Counted from the first letter of the stretch, positions 11,270-23,049 are shown. The stretch is 64,000 bases of DNA from Hyperoodon ampullatus (GCA_949752795.1 OX457056.1:200633654-200697653); one strand, 5' to 3'. A program made the numbers and translations. Notes: a model not told the origin generated them from the sequence alone.

Positions 11270-11740
11270 TTCTAACCATCTCTTGCATCTGTCCACTTAT
11301 CTCCAGATTCACCACCTCGGTCCAAACCATCAGCACCTCTCACCTGGATTACTGCAACCACTTCCCATCCCACCTCCCTGCCTTTGGCTTTGCCCTTTCC
11401 TATCATTCTTCAATCTGCAGCATCGAGCTTTCTAAAAGACAAATCTGATTGTGCTTAAAGCACGTTTACAGTATCCTGTTTCCATAACTCCTTTCCATGG
11501 CATGCGCTGTCCTCCATGATCTAGCTTCTGCTCATCTCCCCATGCCATCTCCCCCCCCCTCAACCATTCACACTTCATGCCAGACTGAACTTTCTCAGTC
11601 CTTCCACATTCTTTCTCTCTCATTCCAGGGCCTCTGAATAAGCAATTCTCTCTGCCTATCCTCTTTGCCTTGCTAACTCCTACTCACCATTTTTATCTCA
11701 GCTGAGATGTCACTTCTACTGGGAAATAATCTATTATCTC
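11270..11740 (+). repeat. L2 fragment
   Basis: Sense L2: 'cctggattactgcaaccac' ... 'ccatgatctagcttctgc' ... 'gagatgtcacttctactggg', the usual order of the L2 ORF2 end and 3' UTR. Old and diverged. Confidence 0.65.
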
Positions 11741-12252
11741 CCAAATGTGGCTTAAGTAACAATAAGAGTCTGTTCTAAGGACTGTATGATATACTCCAGC
11801 CCAGATTTCCATAAATATATATAAGTTAAAGATTGGATTTAACATAGATGCATAGTGCGGGGGAAAAACTTCCAGCCTTCCCCTGGCAAATTCATGAAAG
11901 AAACTGGTGCTAACATGTTTTCAAGAATAGAAAAAAGGAAACCAGGTGCATGAAAAGTGGGTGTTAAGTGCATCTAGGGTAGAGGGCAGATTTAATAAAT
12001 TTAGGACACCCACGAATCTAGGAGGGCAGCTGGTACCTAACCATGTCAACCTTTTAAAGGAACCAGTAAGGAGAGATGCAGTGATAACAGACATTCTCTC
12101 CTTGCTGGTAGAAACCACAGTAAACACACACAGAAAACACAAAAGGATCTGAAGTGTATTTATTGGGCTTCCCATTAAACCTTTATTTTTAATATGGAAA
12201 GAAGGGAGGGTCTGTGGTCTATTTTGTACGTGAGGAATTATGAACCTCTTAC

Positions 12253-12407
12253 CTGTCACATCCTCTTTCTTTCCTAGAAGCCAAAATTCATCCACCACTG
12301 CCAACACCTCAATAACATCTCCCACAAAGAGCGGCAGTTCTTCTGATACGCTAGGGCAGAAGTCAAAGATGGCTCGAACCACTGAGCCAGCCTCCATCTT
12401 TTATAAC
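12253..12407 (-). CDS. DNMBP: DNMBP first coding exon (start codon), residues 1-49
   Basis: Contains the DNMBP initiator ATG at 12397-12395, after 10 nt of 5' UTR. The start context is strong (A at -3, G at +4). The acceptor CCTTTCTTTCCAG ends at 12408; the donor is GACAG|GTAAG at 12253/12252. The coding part is 145 nt: 48 codons plus the first base of Gly49. The product begins [20 protein letters not shown], followed by a [17 protein letters not shown] run. This is the RT-loop and n-Src-loop half of SH3-1, the start of the four-SH3 array that in Tuba binds dynamin. An acceptor directly upstream of the ATG implies at least one separate 5' non-coding exon, which I place in the CpG island near 53.7-54.2 kb. 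Confidence 0.97.
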
Positions 12408-12875
12408 CTGGAAAGAAAGGTCAAAAGAAATGGGAAAGCATAAGTATTTAAGACACTGTAATATAGATTGGTATCTTGAGAATTATTAAGATATAAAGTA
12501 TCCTATTAATAATAAATTATTATTAGGATATAAAGTATATATGACTACTTATAATGAAGTCAAAGCTAAGCAAATAAGAAGTCTGTACTTTAAAAAAAAT
12601 CAAAATACTGTCTCATTTCTTTAAAAACAATGATTTCCTCATACGTTTTCATTTAATTCTCCAAGTCATTCTGGAATTGAAAAAAAAAGTGACCTATAGC
12701 TATGTGGAATAGAAAACATGCAACTTGGAAATGAAGACTTTCCAATATGCTTGAAGAAGGCAATATGGGAATTAACATTTTTAAGGTACCAGGCAAGACG
12801 GTACTCTTAAAATACGGTATTTAAAAAGTAGGGATTTTAAATATGGCATTTCATCTATTCCCCATAACTATCTTT

Positions 12876-13070
12876 GTGTTTGGTTTTTTTTTTGCAGTAC
12901 GCGGGCCTCTCACTGTTGTGGAGCACAGGCTCCGGACGCGCAGGTTCAGCGGCCATGGCTCACAGGCCCAGCCGCTCCGCGGCATGTGGGATCTTCCCAG
13001 ACCCGGGCACGAACCCGTGTCCCCTGCATCGGCAGGCAGACTTTCAACCACTGCGCCACCAGGGAAGCCC
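12876..13070 (-). mobile_element. Short-form CHR SINE
   Basis: Antisense short CHR copy, slightly shortened in the middle. Perfect 16-bp target duplication ccccataactatcttt at 12860-12875 and 13071-13086. Confidence 0.92.
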
Positions 13071-13124
13071 CCCCATAACTATCTTTTTTGCTTATCTTTT
13101 CCCTTTGTATTTCCACATGTATTT

Positions 13125-14520
13125 TATTTATTTAATTTTTTCTTCAAGTTTTATTGAGATATAATTGGCACATAGCTCTGCATAAGTTTAAGGTACAAAG
13201 CATAATGATTTGACTTACATACAACATGAAGTGATGATCACAGTAAGTTTAGTGAATGTCCATCATCTCATACAGATACAAAATGAAAGAAAAAGAAAAA
13301 AATGTATTTTTCCTTATGAGGATGGCTCTTAGGATTTACCCTCTTAACAACTTTCATACATAACATATAGCTGTGTTAATTACATTGATCATGCTGTACA
13401 TGACACCCCTAGTACTTATTTATCTTATAACTGGGAGTTTATACCTTTTGACTGTCTTTGACCAATTCCCGCCCCTCCACCCGCCCGGCCTCTGGTACCC
13501 ACAAATCTGATATTTTTTTCCATGAGTTTGTTTATTTTTGAAGTATAGTTGACCTACAACACTGTCAGTTCCTGTTACACAACTTAGCGATTCAATATTT
13601 CTATGCATTTCAAAATGATCACCACGATAAGTCTAGTTATATGTCACCATACAGATATTAGTTATTAACTATATTCCCCACACTATACCGTGACTTTTTT
13701 ATTTTACAACTGGAGGTTACGTCTTAAACTCTCTCACCTATTTCTTTCCTCCCCTCACCCCCCTCCCTTCTGGCAACCACCTGTTTGTTCTTTTTATCTA
13801 TGACTTTTTTTGGTTTATGTTTGTTCATCTGTTTTTTAGATTCCACATATAAGTGAAATCATACAGTATTTGTCTTTCTCTGACTTACTCATTTAGCAGA
13901 ACACCCTTTAGGTCCATCCATATTATTGAAAATGACAAGATTCTATTCTTTTTTTATGAATAATATTCCATTGGCATGGAATATTCCATTCCATCTTCTT
14001 CATCCATTCATCTATTAATGGGCACTAAGCTTGCTTCCATAGCTTTTGTAAATAATGCTGCAATGAACACAGGTATACATGTATCTTTCTGAATTAGCTT
14101 TCTTCAGATAAATACCCAGGAGTGGAATTGCTAGATCATATGGTAGTCTTATTTTTAATTTTGTGAGGAAACTCCGTACTGTTTTCCATAGTGTTTGTAC
14201 CAATTTACATTCCCACCAACAATGCATGAGGTTTCCCTTTTCTCCACATCCTCGCCCACACTTGTTATTTACTATCTTTAACAGCCAATCCGACAGGTGT
14301 GAGATGACATCTCATTGTAGTTTTTATTTGCATTTCCTTCATGTGCCTGTTGGCCACCTGTATGCCTTCTTTGGAAAAATGTCTAGATCCTCTGCCTGTT
14401 TTTTAATAGGGTTGCTTGTTTTTTTGATGTTGAGTTGGATATATCATTTGCAAATATCTTCTCCCATTCAGTACATGGCGTTTTCGTTTTGTTGACAGTT
14501 TCCTTTGCTGTACAAAAGCT
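13125..14520 (-). mobile_element. Old L1 fragments, 3' UTR and ORF2 end
   Basis: Two L1 3' ends in antisense ('ttttattgagatataattgg' at 13149 and 'tgaagtatagttgacctaca' near 13540), then an ORF2 C-terminal remnant. Its decayed Cys-rich segment reads [15 protein letters not shown] at 14227-14015. Many stops and frameshifts; dead. Confidence 0.8.
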
Positions 14521-14863
14521 TTTTTTTTTAATATAAATTTATTTTATTTATTTTATTTTTGGCTGCATTGGGTCTTGTTGCTGCGTGCGGGCTTTCTCTA
14601 GTTGCAGCGAGTGGGGGCTGCTCTTTGTTGCGGTGCACGGGCTTCTCACTGCGGTGGCTTCTCGTTTCAGAGCATGGGCTCTAGGTGTGCAGGCTTCAGT
14701 AGTTGTGGCACACAGGCTCAGTAGTTGTGGCTCACGGGCTCTAGAGCGCAGGCTCAGTCGTTGTGGTGCACAGGCTTAGTTGCTCCACGGCATGTGGGAT
14801 CCTCCTGGACCAGGGCTCGAACCCGTGTCCCCTGCATTGGCAGGTGGACTCTCAACCACTGGG
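14521..14863 (-). mobile_element. CHR-2-like SINE, antisense, head truncated
   Basis: T-rich tail, 'ggctgcattgggtct', then the long CHR body up to 'ctctcaaccactgg'. The final head bases (ccaccagggaagcc) are missing, so the head end has been lost. Confidence 0.8.
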
Positions 14864-14879
14864 GGAAGTGATTGAGAAC

Positions 14880-15040
14880 TTTTTAATTTGGTGTAGTCCC
14901 TCCCCACAGCTATCTTAAAGATGAGGGTACTGAGGCTCAGCAAGTTAGAAAATTTGTTCAAGATCACAGAGCTTACAGCGGCAGGGCCAGGATTCAGACT
15001 GAGTGCATTCCGGCCTCTACCTACTGAGACTGTGCCTGTA
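14880..15040 (-). repeat. MIR SINE (antisense)
   Basis: 'gatgagggtactgaggctcag' ... 'agatcacagagcttaca' ... 'ggccaggattcagact' gives the MIR core in reverse. Confidence 0.7.
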
Positions 15041-15858
15041 AAAAAAAACAGTTTGACCTGAAGAACAGCAGCAGGACCATACCTGAGTGGCCCAGATTTA
15101 AAATGCATTGAAAAAGACAAATCCATAAAAAGAATAAGAAAAGGCTATGTAGATGGTGCCTCCAGACAAGCTTTAGTACACTATACCAGATCAAGAATGT
15201 GTTTTCGGTTCAAAGACGCCTACGGCCCAAACTTGCATACTATCTTATGGTGTTTGTGCTGTAATAAGACAATATGTCTGTTACTTTGTGTCAAGGGAGC
15301 CTAAGGACATGTTAAGCAATAGAAAGGGAGGCAATAAATAGAGGGCATATGCCATCAGCCATGATTACCTTCAGCCATGATTACCTTACACTTCTCCAAG
15401 GTCTTTTGCGAGGAGTGGCAGAAGACCTCCAGAGTGTCCAGGCCCCAAGCCTATTTTTCTTTATTTGCCTCAAGTATCATTTGGTGTTGGTAGAGATGAG
15501 GATTCTAACTTTCATCTCACATATAACTATAAACAACAACAAAAAGCACTAAATGCCTAATTACAAAAAAGGATAGTTACAGCTTTAAGTTTACAGTCTA
15601 TGAATGATGTGGACATTTAGGCACAAAATTAACTGTTCAGTCTGTTAATGTGAAGATTTTAATGGCACATGCAACACACATATTACATATTTAATTTGAA
15701 CTGTTGAGTAAAAAGAGCTTATCTTTGCGTTACTGAAACTTTTTTTTCCTATAATGAGATGACTTGGGTACACAATGGAGAAGAGAAGTAGCTAGTACCA
15801 TTCCCCACATCCTCTCCCACCACACATTTTCTTTAAGTATTAAAAAATATATAGAATT
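15041..15858. other. Unassigned intronic sequence
   Basis: DNA upstream of the L1 insertion, with no recognised feature. Confidence 0.5.
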
Positions 15859-15876
15859 AAAATCACACACTGAGGA
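15859..15876 (+). repeat. L1 target-site duplication, left copy
   Basis: aaaatcacacactgagga, identical over 18 bases to 22538-22555. The preceding bases are tt, so the nicked bottom strand reads TTTT/AA, the canonical L1 endonuclease site. Confidence 0.97.
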
Positions 15877-17359
15877 CTTCCGGGTAAGATGGCGGAAGAG
15901 TAAGACGCGGAGATCACCTTCCTCCTCACGGATACACCAGAAATACAGCTACACGTGGAACAACTCCTACAGAACACCTACTGAACGCTGGCAGAAGACC
16001 CCAGACCTCCCAAAAGGCAAGAAACTCCCCACATACCTGGGTAGGGCAAAGCGGAGAGATTCCCGCACAGAGGATCGGTGCCGAGCGGCACTCACCAGCC
16101 CGAGAGGCTTGTCTGCTCGCCCGCCGGGGCGGGCGGCGCTGGAAGCTGAGGCTTGGGCTTCGGTCAGAGCGCAGGGAGAGGACTGGGGCTGGCGGCGAGA
16201 ACTCAGCCTGAAGGGGGCTAATGTGCCACAGCTAGCCGGGAGGGAGTCCGGGAAAACTCTGGAGCTGCCGAAGAGGCAAGAGACTTGTTCTTCCCTCTTG
16301 GTTTCCTGCTGCGCGAGGAGAGGGGATTAAGAGCGCTGCTTAAAGGGGCTCCACAGACGGGCGCGAGTCGCGACTGAAAGCGCGGAGCCCAGTGACGGGC
16401 GTGGGACGCTGGGGCTGCTGCTGCCGCCGCCAAGAAGCCCGTGTGCGAGCGCAGGTCACTGTCCACACCGCCCTTCCGGGAGCCTGAGCAGCCCGCCACT
16501 GCCGGGGTCCCGGGATCCAGGGGCGGCTTCCCTGGGAGAACGCACGGCGCGCCTCGGGCTGGTGCAACGTCACGCCGACCTCTGCCGCTGCAGGCTCGCC
16601 CCGCACTCCGTGCCCCTCCCTCCCGCCCGGCCTGAGTGAGCCAGAGTTCCCGAAGAGGCTGCTCCTTTAACCCTTTCCTGTCTGAGCGAAGAACAGACGC
16701 CCTCCGGCGACCTACACGCAGAGGCGGGGCCAAATCCAAAGCTGAGACCCGGGAGCTGTGAGAACAAAGAAGAGAAAGGGAAACCTCTCCCAGCAGCCTC
16801 AGAAGCAGCGGATTAAAGCTCCACAATCAACTTGATGTACCCTGCATCTGTGGAATACATGAATAGACAACAACTCATCCCAAATTGAGGAGCCAGGAGT
16901 CAGTACTGTGCCTCTGAGGTGGGAGAGCCAACTTCAGGACACTGGTCCACAAGAGACCTCCCAGCTCCACATAATATCAAACGGCGAAAATCTTCCAGAG
17001 ATCTCCATCTCAACACCAGCACCCAGCTTCACTCAACGACCAGCAAGCTACAGTGCTGGACACCCTATGCCAAACAACTAGCAAGACAGGAACACAACGC
17101 CACCCATTAGCAGAGAGGTGGCCTAAAATCATAAAAAGTCTGCAGACACCCCAAAACACACCACCAGACGTGGACCTGCCCACCAGAAAGACAAGATCCA
17201 GCCTCATCCACCAGAACACAGGCACTAGTCCCCTCGACCAGGAAACCTACACAACCCACTAAACCAACCTTAGCCACTGGGGACAGACACCAAAAACAAC
17301 AGGAACTACGAACCTGCAGCCGGCAAAAAGGAGACCCCAAACACAGTAACATAAGCAAA
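15877..17359 (+). promoter_or_regulatory. L1 5' UTR / internal promoter
   Basis: GC-rich, CpG-containing leader of about 1.48 kb. aagatggcgg at 15886-15895 matches a YY1 site close to the transcript start, the position where L1 promoters are known to need YY1. No tandem monomers are seen. On the opposite strand, ctg|gtgagt at 16096/16095 is a strong-looking splice donor pointing toward the DNMBP coding exons. Confidence 0.75.
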
Positions 17360-18253
17360 ATGAGAAGACAGAAAAACACACAGCAGGAGAAGGAGCAAGA
17401 TAAAAACCCACCAGACCTAACAAATGAAGAGGTAATAGGCAGTCTATCTGAAAAAGAATTCAGAATAATGATAGTAAAGATGATCCAAAATCTTGGAAAT
17501 AGAATAGACAAAATGCAAGAAACAGTTAACAAGGACCTAGTAGAACTAAAGATGAATCAAGCATCGATTAAAAACACAATAAATGAAATGAAAAATACTC
17601 TAGATGGGATCAATAGCAGAATAACTGAGGCAGAAGAACGGATAAGTGAGGTGGAAGATAAAATAGTGGAAATAACTAATGCAGAGCAAAATAAAGAGAA
17701 AAGAATGAAAAGAACAGAGGACAGTCTCAGAGACCTCTGGGACAACATTAAACGCACCAACATTCGAATTATAGGGGTTCCAGAAGAAGAAGAGAAAAAG
17801 AAAGGGACTGAGAAAATATTTGAAGAGATTATAGTTGAAAACTTCCCTAATATGGGAAAGGAAATAGTTAATCAAGTCCAAGAAGCACAGAGAGTCCCAT
17901 ACAGAATAAATCCAAGGAGAAATACGCCAAGACACATATTAATCAAACTGTCAAAAATTAAACACAAAGAAATCATATTAAAAGCAGCAAGGCAAAAACA
18001 ACAAATAACACACAAGGGAATCCCCATCAGGATAACAGCTGATCTCTCAGCAGAAACTCTACAAGCCAGAAGGGAGTGGCAGGACATAATTAAAGTGATG
18101 AAGGAGAGAAACCTGCAACCAAGATTACTCTACCCAGCAAGGATCTCATTCAGATTTGATGGAGAAATTAAAACGTTTACAGACAAGCAAAAGCTGAGAG
18201 AGTTCAGCACCACCAAACCAGCTTTACAACAAATGCTAAAGGAACTTCTCTAG
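17360..18253 (+). CDS. L1 ORF1 protein (RNA-binding nucleic-acid chaperone)
   Basis: Complete frame of 297 residues ending in TAG. In L1 this trimeric protein coats the element RNA and forms the retrotransposition particle with ORF2p. A Lys/Glu-rich coiled coil covers about residues 35-130, shown by heptad-like Ile/Leu spacing through [11 protein letters not shown]. The RRM-like domain spans about 131-226, with IRIIGVPE at 135-142 and RHILIKL at 191-197. The C-terminal domain runs from about 227 to 297, with ARREWQDI at 236-243 and [13 protein letters not shown] at 252-264, the most conserved part of the family. It is shorter than the 338-residue human protein, mainly before and within the coiled coil. 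The ATG at 17360 is the first in frame after the leader; ORF2 follows 58 nt downstream. No inactivating change is visible. Confidence 0.95.
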   Translation: MRRQKNTQQEKEQDKNPPDLTNEEVIGSLSEKEFRIMIVKMIQNLGNRIDKMQETVNKDLVELKMNQASIKNTINEMKNTLDGINSRITEAEERISEVEDKIVEITNAEQNKEKRMKRTEDSLRDLWDNIKRTNIRIIGVPEEEEKKKGTEKIFEEIIVENFPNMGKEIVNQVQEAQRVPYRINPRRNTPRHILIKLSKIKHKEIILKAARQKQQITHKGIPIRITADLSAETLQARREWQDIIKVMKERNLQPRLLYPARISFRFDGEIKTFTDKQKLREFSTTKPALQQMLKELL

Positions 18254-18311
18254 GCAAGAAACACAACAGAAGGAAAAGACCTACAATAACGAACCCAAAA
18301 CAATTAAGAAA

Positions 18312-21300
18312 ATGGGAATAGGAACATACATATCGATAATTACCTTAAATGTAAATGGACTAAACGCTCCCACCAAAAGACACAGATTGGCTGAATGGAT
18401 ACAAAAACAAGACCCATATATATGCTGTCTACAAGAGACCCACTTCAGACCTAGAGACACATACAGACTGAAAGTAAGGGGATGGAAAAAGATATTCCAT
18501 GCAAATGGAAACCAAAAGAAAGCTGGAGTAGCAATTCTCATATCAGACAAAATAGACTTTAAAATAAAGACTACTAGAAGAGACAAAGAAGGACACTACA
18601 TAATGATCAAGGGATCAATCCAAGAAGAAGATATAACAATTGTAAATATTTATGCACCCAACATAGGAGCACCTCAATACATAAGGCAAACACTAACAGC
18701 CATAAAAGGAGAAATCGACAGTAACACAATCATAGTAGGGGACTTTAACACCCCACTTTCACCAATGGACAGATCATCCAAAATGAAAATAAATAAGGAA
18801 ACACAAGCTTTAAATGATACATTAAACAAGATGGACTTAATTGATATTTATAGGACATTCCATCCAAAAACAACAGAATACACATTTTTCTCAAGTGCTC
18901 ATGGAACATTCTCCAGGATAGATCATATCTTGGGTCACAAATCAAGCCTTGGTAAATTTAAGAAAATTGAAATTGTATCAAGTATCTTTTCTGACCACAA
19001 TGCTATGAGACTAGATATCAATTACAGGAAAAGAGCTATAAAAAATACAAACACATGGAGGCTAAACAATACATTACTTAATAACGAAGTGATCACTGAA
19101 GAAATCAAAGAGGAAATAAAAAAATACCTAGAAACTAATGACAATGGAGACACGATGACCCAAAACCTATGGGATGCAGCAAAAGCAGTTCTAAGAGGGA
19201 AGTTTATAGCAATACAATCCCACCTTAAGAAACAGGAAATATCTCGACTAAACAACCTAACCTTGCACCTAAAGCAATTAGAGAAAGAAGAACAAAAACA
19301 TCCCAAAGTTAGCAGAAGGAAAGAAATCATAAAAATCAGATCAGAAATAAATGAAAAAGAAATGAAGGAAACAATAGCAAAGATCAATAAAACTAAAAGC
19401 TGGTTCTTTGAGAAGATAAACAAAATTGATAAACCATTAGCCAGACTCATCAAGAAAAAAAGGGAGAAGACTCAAATCAATAGAATTAGAAATGAAAAAG
19501 GAGAAGTAACAACTGACACTGCAGAAATACAAAAGATCGTGAGAGATTACTATAAGCAACTCTATGCCAATAAAATGGACAACCTGGAAGAAATGGACAA
19601 ATTCTTAGAAATGCACAACCTGCCAAGACTGAATCAGGAAGAAATAGAACATATGAACAGACCAATCACAAGCACTGAAATTGAAACTGTGATAAAAAAT
19701 CTTCCAACAAACAAAAGCCCAGGACCAGATGGCTTCACAGGCGAATTCTATCAAGCATTTAGAGAAGAGCTAACGCCTATCCTTCTCAAACTCTTCCAAA
19801 ATATAGCAGAGGGAGGAACACTCCCAAACTCATTCTACGAGGCCACCATCACCTTGATACCAAAACCAGACAAGGATGTCACAAAGAAAGAAAACTACAG
19901 GCCAATATCACTGATGAACATAGATGCAAAAATCCTCAACAAAATACTAGCAAACAGAATCCAACAGCACATTAAAAGGATCATACACCATGATCAAGTG
20001 GGGTTTATCCCAGGAATGCAAGGATTCTTCAATATACGCAAATCAATCAACGTGATACACCATATTAACAAATTGAAGGAGAAAAACCATATGATCATCT
20101 CAATAGATGCAGAGAAAGCTTTCGACAAAATTCAACACCCATTCATGATAAAAACCCTGCAGAAAGTAGGCATAGAGGGAACTTTCCTCAACATAATAAA
20201 GGCCATATATGACAAACCCACAGCCAGCATCGTCCTCAATGGTGAAAAACTGAAACCATTTCCACTAAGATCAGGAACAAGACAAGGTTGCCCACTCTCA
20301 CCACTCTTATTCAACATAGTTTTGGAAGTTTTAGCCACAGCAATCAGAGAAGAAAAGCAAATAAAAGGAATCCAAATTGGAAAAGAAGAAGTAAAGCTGT
20401 CACTGTTTGCAGATGACATGATACTATACATAGAGAATCCTAAAGATGCTACCAGAAAACTACTAGAGCTCATCAATGAATTTGGTAAAGTTGCAGGATA
20501 CAAAACTAATGCACAGAAATCTCTGGCATTCCTATATACTAATGATGAAAAATCTGAAAGTGAAATCAAGGAAACACTCCCATTTACCATTGCAACAAAA
20601 AGAATAAAATATCTAGGAATAAACCTACCTAAGGAGACAAAAGACCTGTATGCAGAAAATTATAAGACACTGATGAAAGAAATTAAAGATGATACAAATA
20701 GATGGAGAGATGTACCATGTTCTTGGATTGGAAGAATCAACATTGTGAAAATGACTCTACTACCCAAAGCAATCTACAGATTCAATGCAATCCCTATCAA
20801 AATACCACTGGCATTTTTCACAGAACTAGAACAAAAAATTTCACAATTTGTATGGAAACACAAAAGACCCCGAATAGCCAAAGCAATCTTGAGAACGAAA
20901 AATGGAGCTGGAGGAATCAGGCTCCCTGACTTCAGACTATACTACAAAGCTGCAGTAATCAAGACAGTATGGTACTGGCACAGAAACAGAAAGATAGATC
21001 AATGGAACAGGATAGAAAGCCCAGAGATAAACCCACGGACATATGGTCACCTTATCTTTGATAAAGGAGGCAGGAATGTACAGTGGAGAAAGGACAGTCT
21101 CTTCAATAAGTGGTGTTGGGAAAACTGGACAGGGACATGTAAAAGTATGAGATTCGATCACTCCCTAACACCATACACAAAAATAAGCTCAAAATGGATT
21201 AAAGACCTAAATGTAAGGCCAGACACTATCAAACTCTTAGAGGAAAACATAGGCAGAACACTCTATGACATAAATCACAGCAAGATCCTTTTTGACCCAC

Positions 21301-22130
21301 CTCCTAGAGAAATGGAAATAAAGACAAAAATAAACACATGGGACCTAATGAAACTTAAAAGCTTTTGCACAGCAAAGGAAACCATAAACAAGACCAAAAG
21401 ACAACCCTCAGAATGGGAGAAAATATTTGCAAATGAAGCAACTGACAAAGGATTAATCTCCAAAATTTATAAGCAGCTCATGCAGCTCAATAACAAAAAA
21501 ACAAACAACCCAATCCAAAAATGGGCAGAAGACCTAAATAGACATTTCTCCACAGAAGATATACAGACTGCCAACAAACACATGAAAGGATGCTCAACAT
21601 CTTTACTAATTAGAGAAATGCAAATCAAAACTACAATGAGATATCATCTCACGCCAGTCAGAATGGCCATCATCAAAAAATCTAGAAACAATAAATGCTG
21701 GAGAGGGTGTGGAAAAAAGGGAACACTCTTGCACTGCTGGTGGGAATGTGAATTGGTACAGCCACTATGGAGAACGGTATGGAGGTTCCTTAAAAAACTA
21801 CAAATAGAACTACCATATGACCCTGCAATCCCACTACTGGGCATATACCCTGAGAAAACCATAATTCAAAAAGAGACATGTACCAAAATGTTCATAGCAG
21901 CCCTATTTACAATAGCCCGGAGATGGAAACAACCTAAGTGTCCATCATCGGATGAATGGGTAAAGAAGATGTGGCACATACATACAATGGAATATTACTC
22001 AGCCATAAAAAGAAATGAAATTGAACTATTTGTAATGAGGTGGATGGACCTAGAGTCTGTCATACAGAGTGAAGTAAGTCAGAAAGAGAAAGACAAATAC
22101 TGTATGCTGACACATATATATGGAATTTAA
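18312..22130 (+). CDS. L1 ORF2 protein (endonuclease and reverse transcriptase)
   Basis: Complete frame of 1272 residues, close to the 1275 of human ORF2p. It nicks target DNA and reverse-transcribes L1 RNA at the nick. The apurinic-type endonuclease domain covers about 1-240 with every expected catalytic or metal residue in place: N13 (TLNVNG), E42 (QETH), D144 and N146 (VGDFN), D204 (RIDHI), D228 and H229 (SDHN). The reverse transcriptase region covers about 498-775, with SIDAEKAFD (D599) and the FADD box (D701, D702). The C-terminal Cys-rich motif CX3CX7HX4C is intact (C1129, C1133, H1141, C1146). Translation probably relies on unconventional reinitiation after ORF1, as in other L1s; the start context here is aaaATGG. 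No stop or frameshift is seen. Confidence 0.96.
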   Translation: MGIGTYISIITLNVNGLNAPTKRHRLAEWIQKQDPYICCLQETHFRPRDTYRLKVRGWKKIFHANGNQKKAGVAILISDKIDFKIKTTRRDKEGHYIMIKGSIQEEDITIVNIYAPNIGAPQYIRQTLTAIKGEIDSNTIIVGDFNTPLSPMDRSSKMKINKETQALNDTLNKMDLIDIYRTFHPKTTEYTFFSSAHGTFSRIDHILGHKSSLGKFKKIEIVSSIFSDHNAMRLDINYRKRAIKNTNTWRLNNTLLNNEVITEEIKEEIKKYLETNDNGDTMTQNLWDAAKAVLRGKFIAIQSHLKKQEISRLNNLTLHLKQLEKEEQKHPKVSRRKEIIKIRSEINEKEMKETIAKINKTKSWFFEKINKIDKPLARLIKKKREKTQINRIRNEKGEVTTDTAEIQKIVRDYYKQLYANKMDNLEEMDKFLEMHNLPRLNQEEIEHMNRPITSTEIETVIKNLPTNKSPGPDGFTGEFYQAFREELTPILLKLFQNIAEGGTLPNSFYEATITLIPKPDKDVTKKENYRPISLMNIDAKILNKILANRIQQHIKRIIHHDQVGFIPGMQGFFNIRKSINVIHHINKLKEKNHMIISIDAEKAFDKIQHPFMIKTLQKVGIEGTFLNIIKAIYDKPTASIVLNGEKLKPFPLRSGTRQGCPLSPLLFNIVLEVLATAIREEKQIKGIQIGKEEVKLSLFADDMILYIENPKDATRKLLELINEFGKVAGYKTNAQKSLAFLYTNDEKSESEIKETLPFTIATKRIKYLGINLPKETKDLYAENYKTLMKEIKDDTNRWRDVPCSWIGRINIVKMTLLPKAIYRFNAIPIKIPLAFFTELEQKISQFVWKHKRPRIAKAILRTKNGAGGIRLPDFRLYYKAAVIKTVWYWHRNRKIDQWNRIESPEINPRTYGHLIFDKGGRNVQWRKDSLFNKWCWENWTGTCKSMRFDHSLTPYTKISSKWIKDLNVRPDTIKLLEENIGRTLYDINHSKILFDPPPREMEIKTKINTWDLMKLKSFCTAKETINKTKRQPSEWEKIFANEATDKGLISKIYKQLMQLNNKKTNNPIQKWAEDLNRHFSTEDIQTANKHMKGCSTSLLIREMQIKTTMRYHLTPVRMAIIKKSRNNKCWRGCGKKGTLLHCWWECELVQPLWRTVWRFLKKLQIELPYDPAIPLLGIYPEKTIIQKETCTKMFIAALFTIARRWKQPKCPSSDEWVKKMWHIHTMEYYSAIKRNEIELFVMRWMDLESVIQSEVSQKEKDKYCMLTHIYGI

Positions 22131-22537
22131 GAAAAAAAAAGGTCATGAAGAACATAGGGGTAAGACAGGAATAAAGACACAGACCTACTAGAGAATGGAC
22201 TTGAGGATATGGGGAGGGGGAAGGGTAAGCTGTGACAAAGTGAAAGAGCGGCATGGACATATATACACTACCAAACGTAAGGTAGATAGCTAGTGGGAAG
22301 CAGCCGCATAGCACAGGGAGATCAGCTCGGTGCTTTGTGACCGCCTGGAGGGGTGGGATAGGGAGGGTGGGAGGGAGACGCAAAAGGGAGGGGATATGGG
22401 AACATATGTATACATATAACTGATTAAATTTGTGATAAAGCAAAAAATAAAAATAAAAAAATAAAAAAAAAAATAAAAAAAATAAATAAATAAATAAATC
22501 TGAATTCCAAAAAAAAAAAAAATAAATAAAATAAAAT
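22131..22537 (+). other. L1 3' UTR and split A-rich tail
   Basis: 3' UTR with the purine-rich 'ggagggtgggaggga' segment. It is followed by an A-rich tail (about 22441-22499), nine non-A-rich bases ctgaattcc (22500-22508) and a second A-rich run to the target duplication. Confidence 0.85.
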
Positions 22538-22555
22538 AAAATCACACACTGAGGA
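22538..22555 (+). repeat. L1 target-site duplication, right copy
   Basis: Exact 18-base match to 15859-15876. Confidence 0.97.
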
Positions 22556-23043
22556 GGCAGCATAATGTGAATGCAAAGTATGAGGCTCCTTGAGTCAGAG
22601 AAATCAAGGTTCAAATCCCAGCTCCACTAGTTATTAGATTTTTCACCTTGGATATATTACTTAAACTCTTTGGGCTTCAGCTTTCTTTTTCAGAAAAATG
22701 GAGATAATCATACTTTCATAATAATCATCAAGAGGATGATCATAATGATAAAAATAATTATACTAATGCCTAACATTTATTGAGCACCTACTATGTGCCA
22801 TGCATTGTACTATGAATTCCCTCATTGAGTTCTCACAACAACCCTATTGTATATAATTGGTTCCCACTTTGCAAGTGAGGATACAAGCTCAGAGAGTTTA
22901 TATAACCTGTCCAGGTCACAAAGTCAGTCGGACAAGGAAAAGGAACCCAGATCTGCCTGTCTCCAAAGCCTTAACCAGTATGCTAATAGTGTGAAAGGAC
23001 CGAAGCCAGCACCTAGGTGCTCAATAAATGTTAGCAATTATTA
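22556..23043. repeat. MIR (sense) interrupted by an antisense MIR
   Basis: Sense MIR pieces at about 22556-22740 ('ggttcaaatcccagctccac') and 22990-23043 ('gtgctcaataaatgtt') flank an antisense MIR at about 22755-22985 ('catttattgagcacctac' ... 'ctcagagagtttat'). Confidence 0.6.
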
Positions 23044-23049
23044 CTAAAC

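Larger units (their letters stand above)
10735..12252 (-). other. DNMBP: DNMBP intron between coding exons 1 and 2
   Basis: Intron of 1.5 kb, GTAAG at 12252-12248 and CAG ending at 10735. It holds L2 remnants and no other recognisable feature. Confidence 0.85.
15877..22537 (+). mobile_element. Full-length LINE-1 with both ORFs intact
   Basis: A 6.66-kb autonomous non-LTR retrotransposon in intron 1, antisense to DNMBP. Order: GC-rich 5' UTR (15877-17359), ORF1 (17360-18253), 58-nt spacer, ORF2 (18312-22130), 3' UTR with a G-rich segment near 22200-22400, and an A-rich tail from about 22441. It begins cttccgggtaagatggcgg, as expected for a complete 5' end. An exact 18-bp target duplication flanks it. 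Neither ORF has a stop or frameshift. The 3' UTR is shared with truncated copies at 3809-4083 and 26583-27823, which are more decayed. Together these point to a recent insertion; activity itself cannot be read from sequence. Confidence 0.97.

Noticed and set aside
15877..16830. GC-rich block as an independent cellular CpG-island promoter
   Set aside because: It is the 5' UTR of the full-length L1, bounded by its target duplication.
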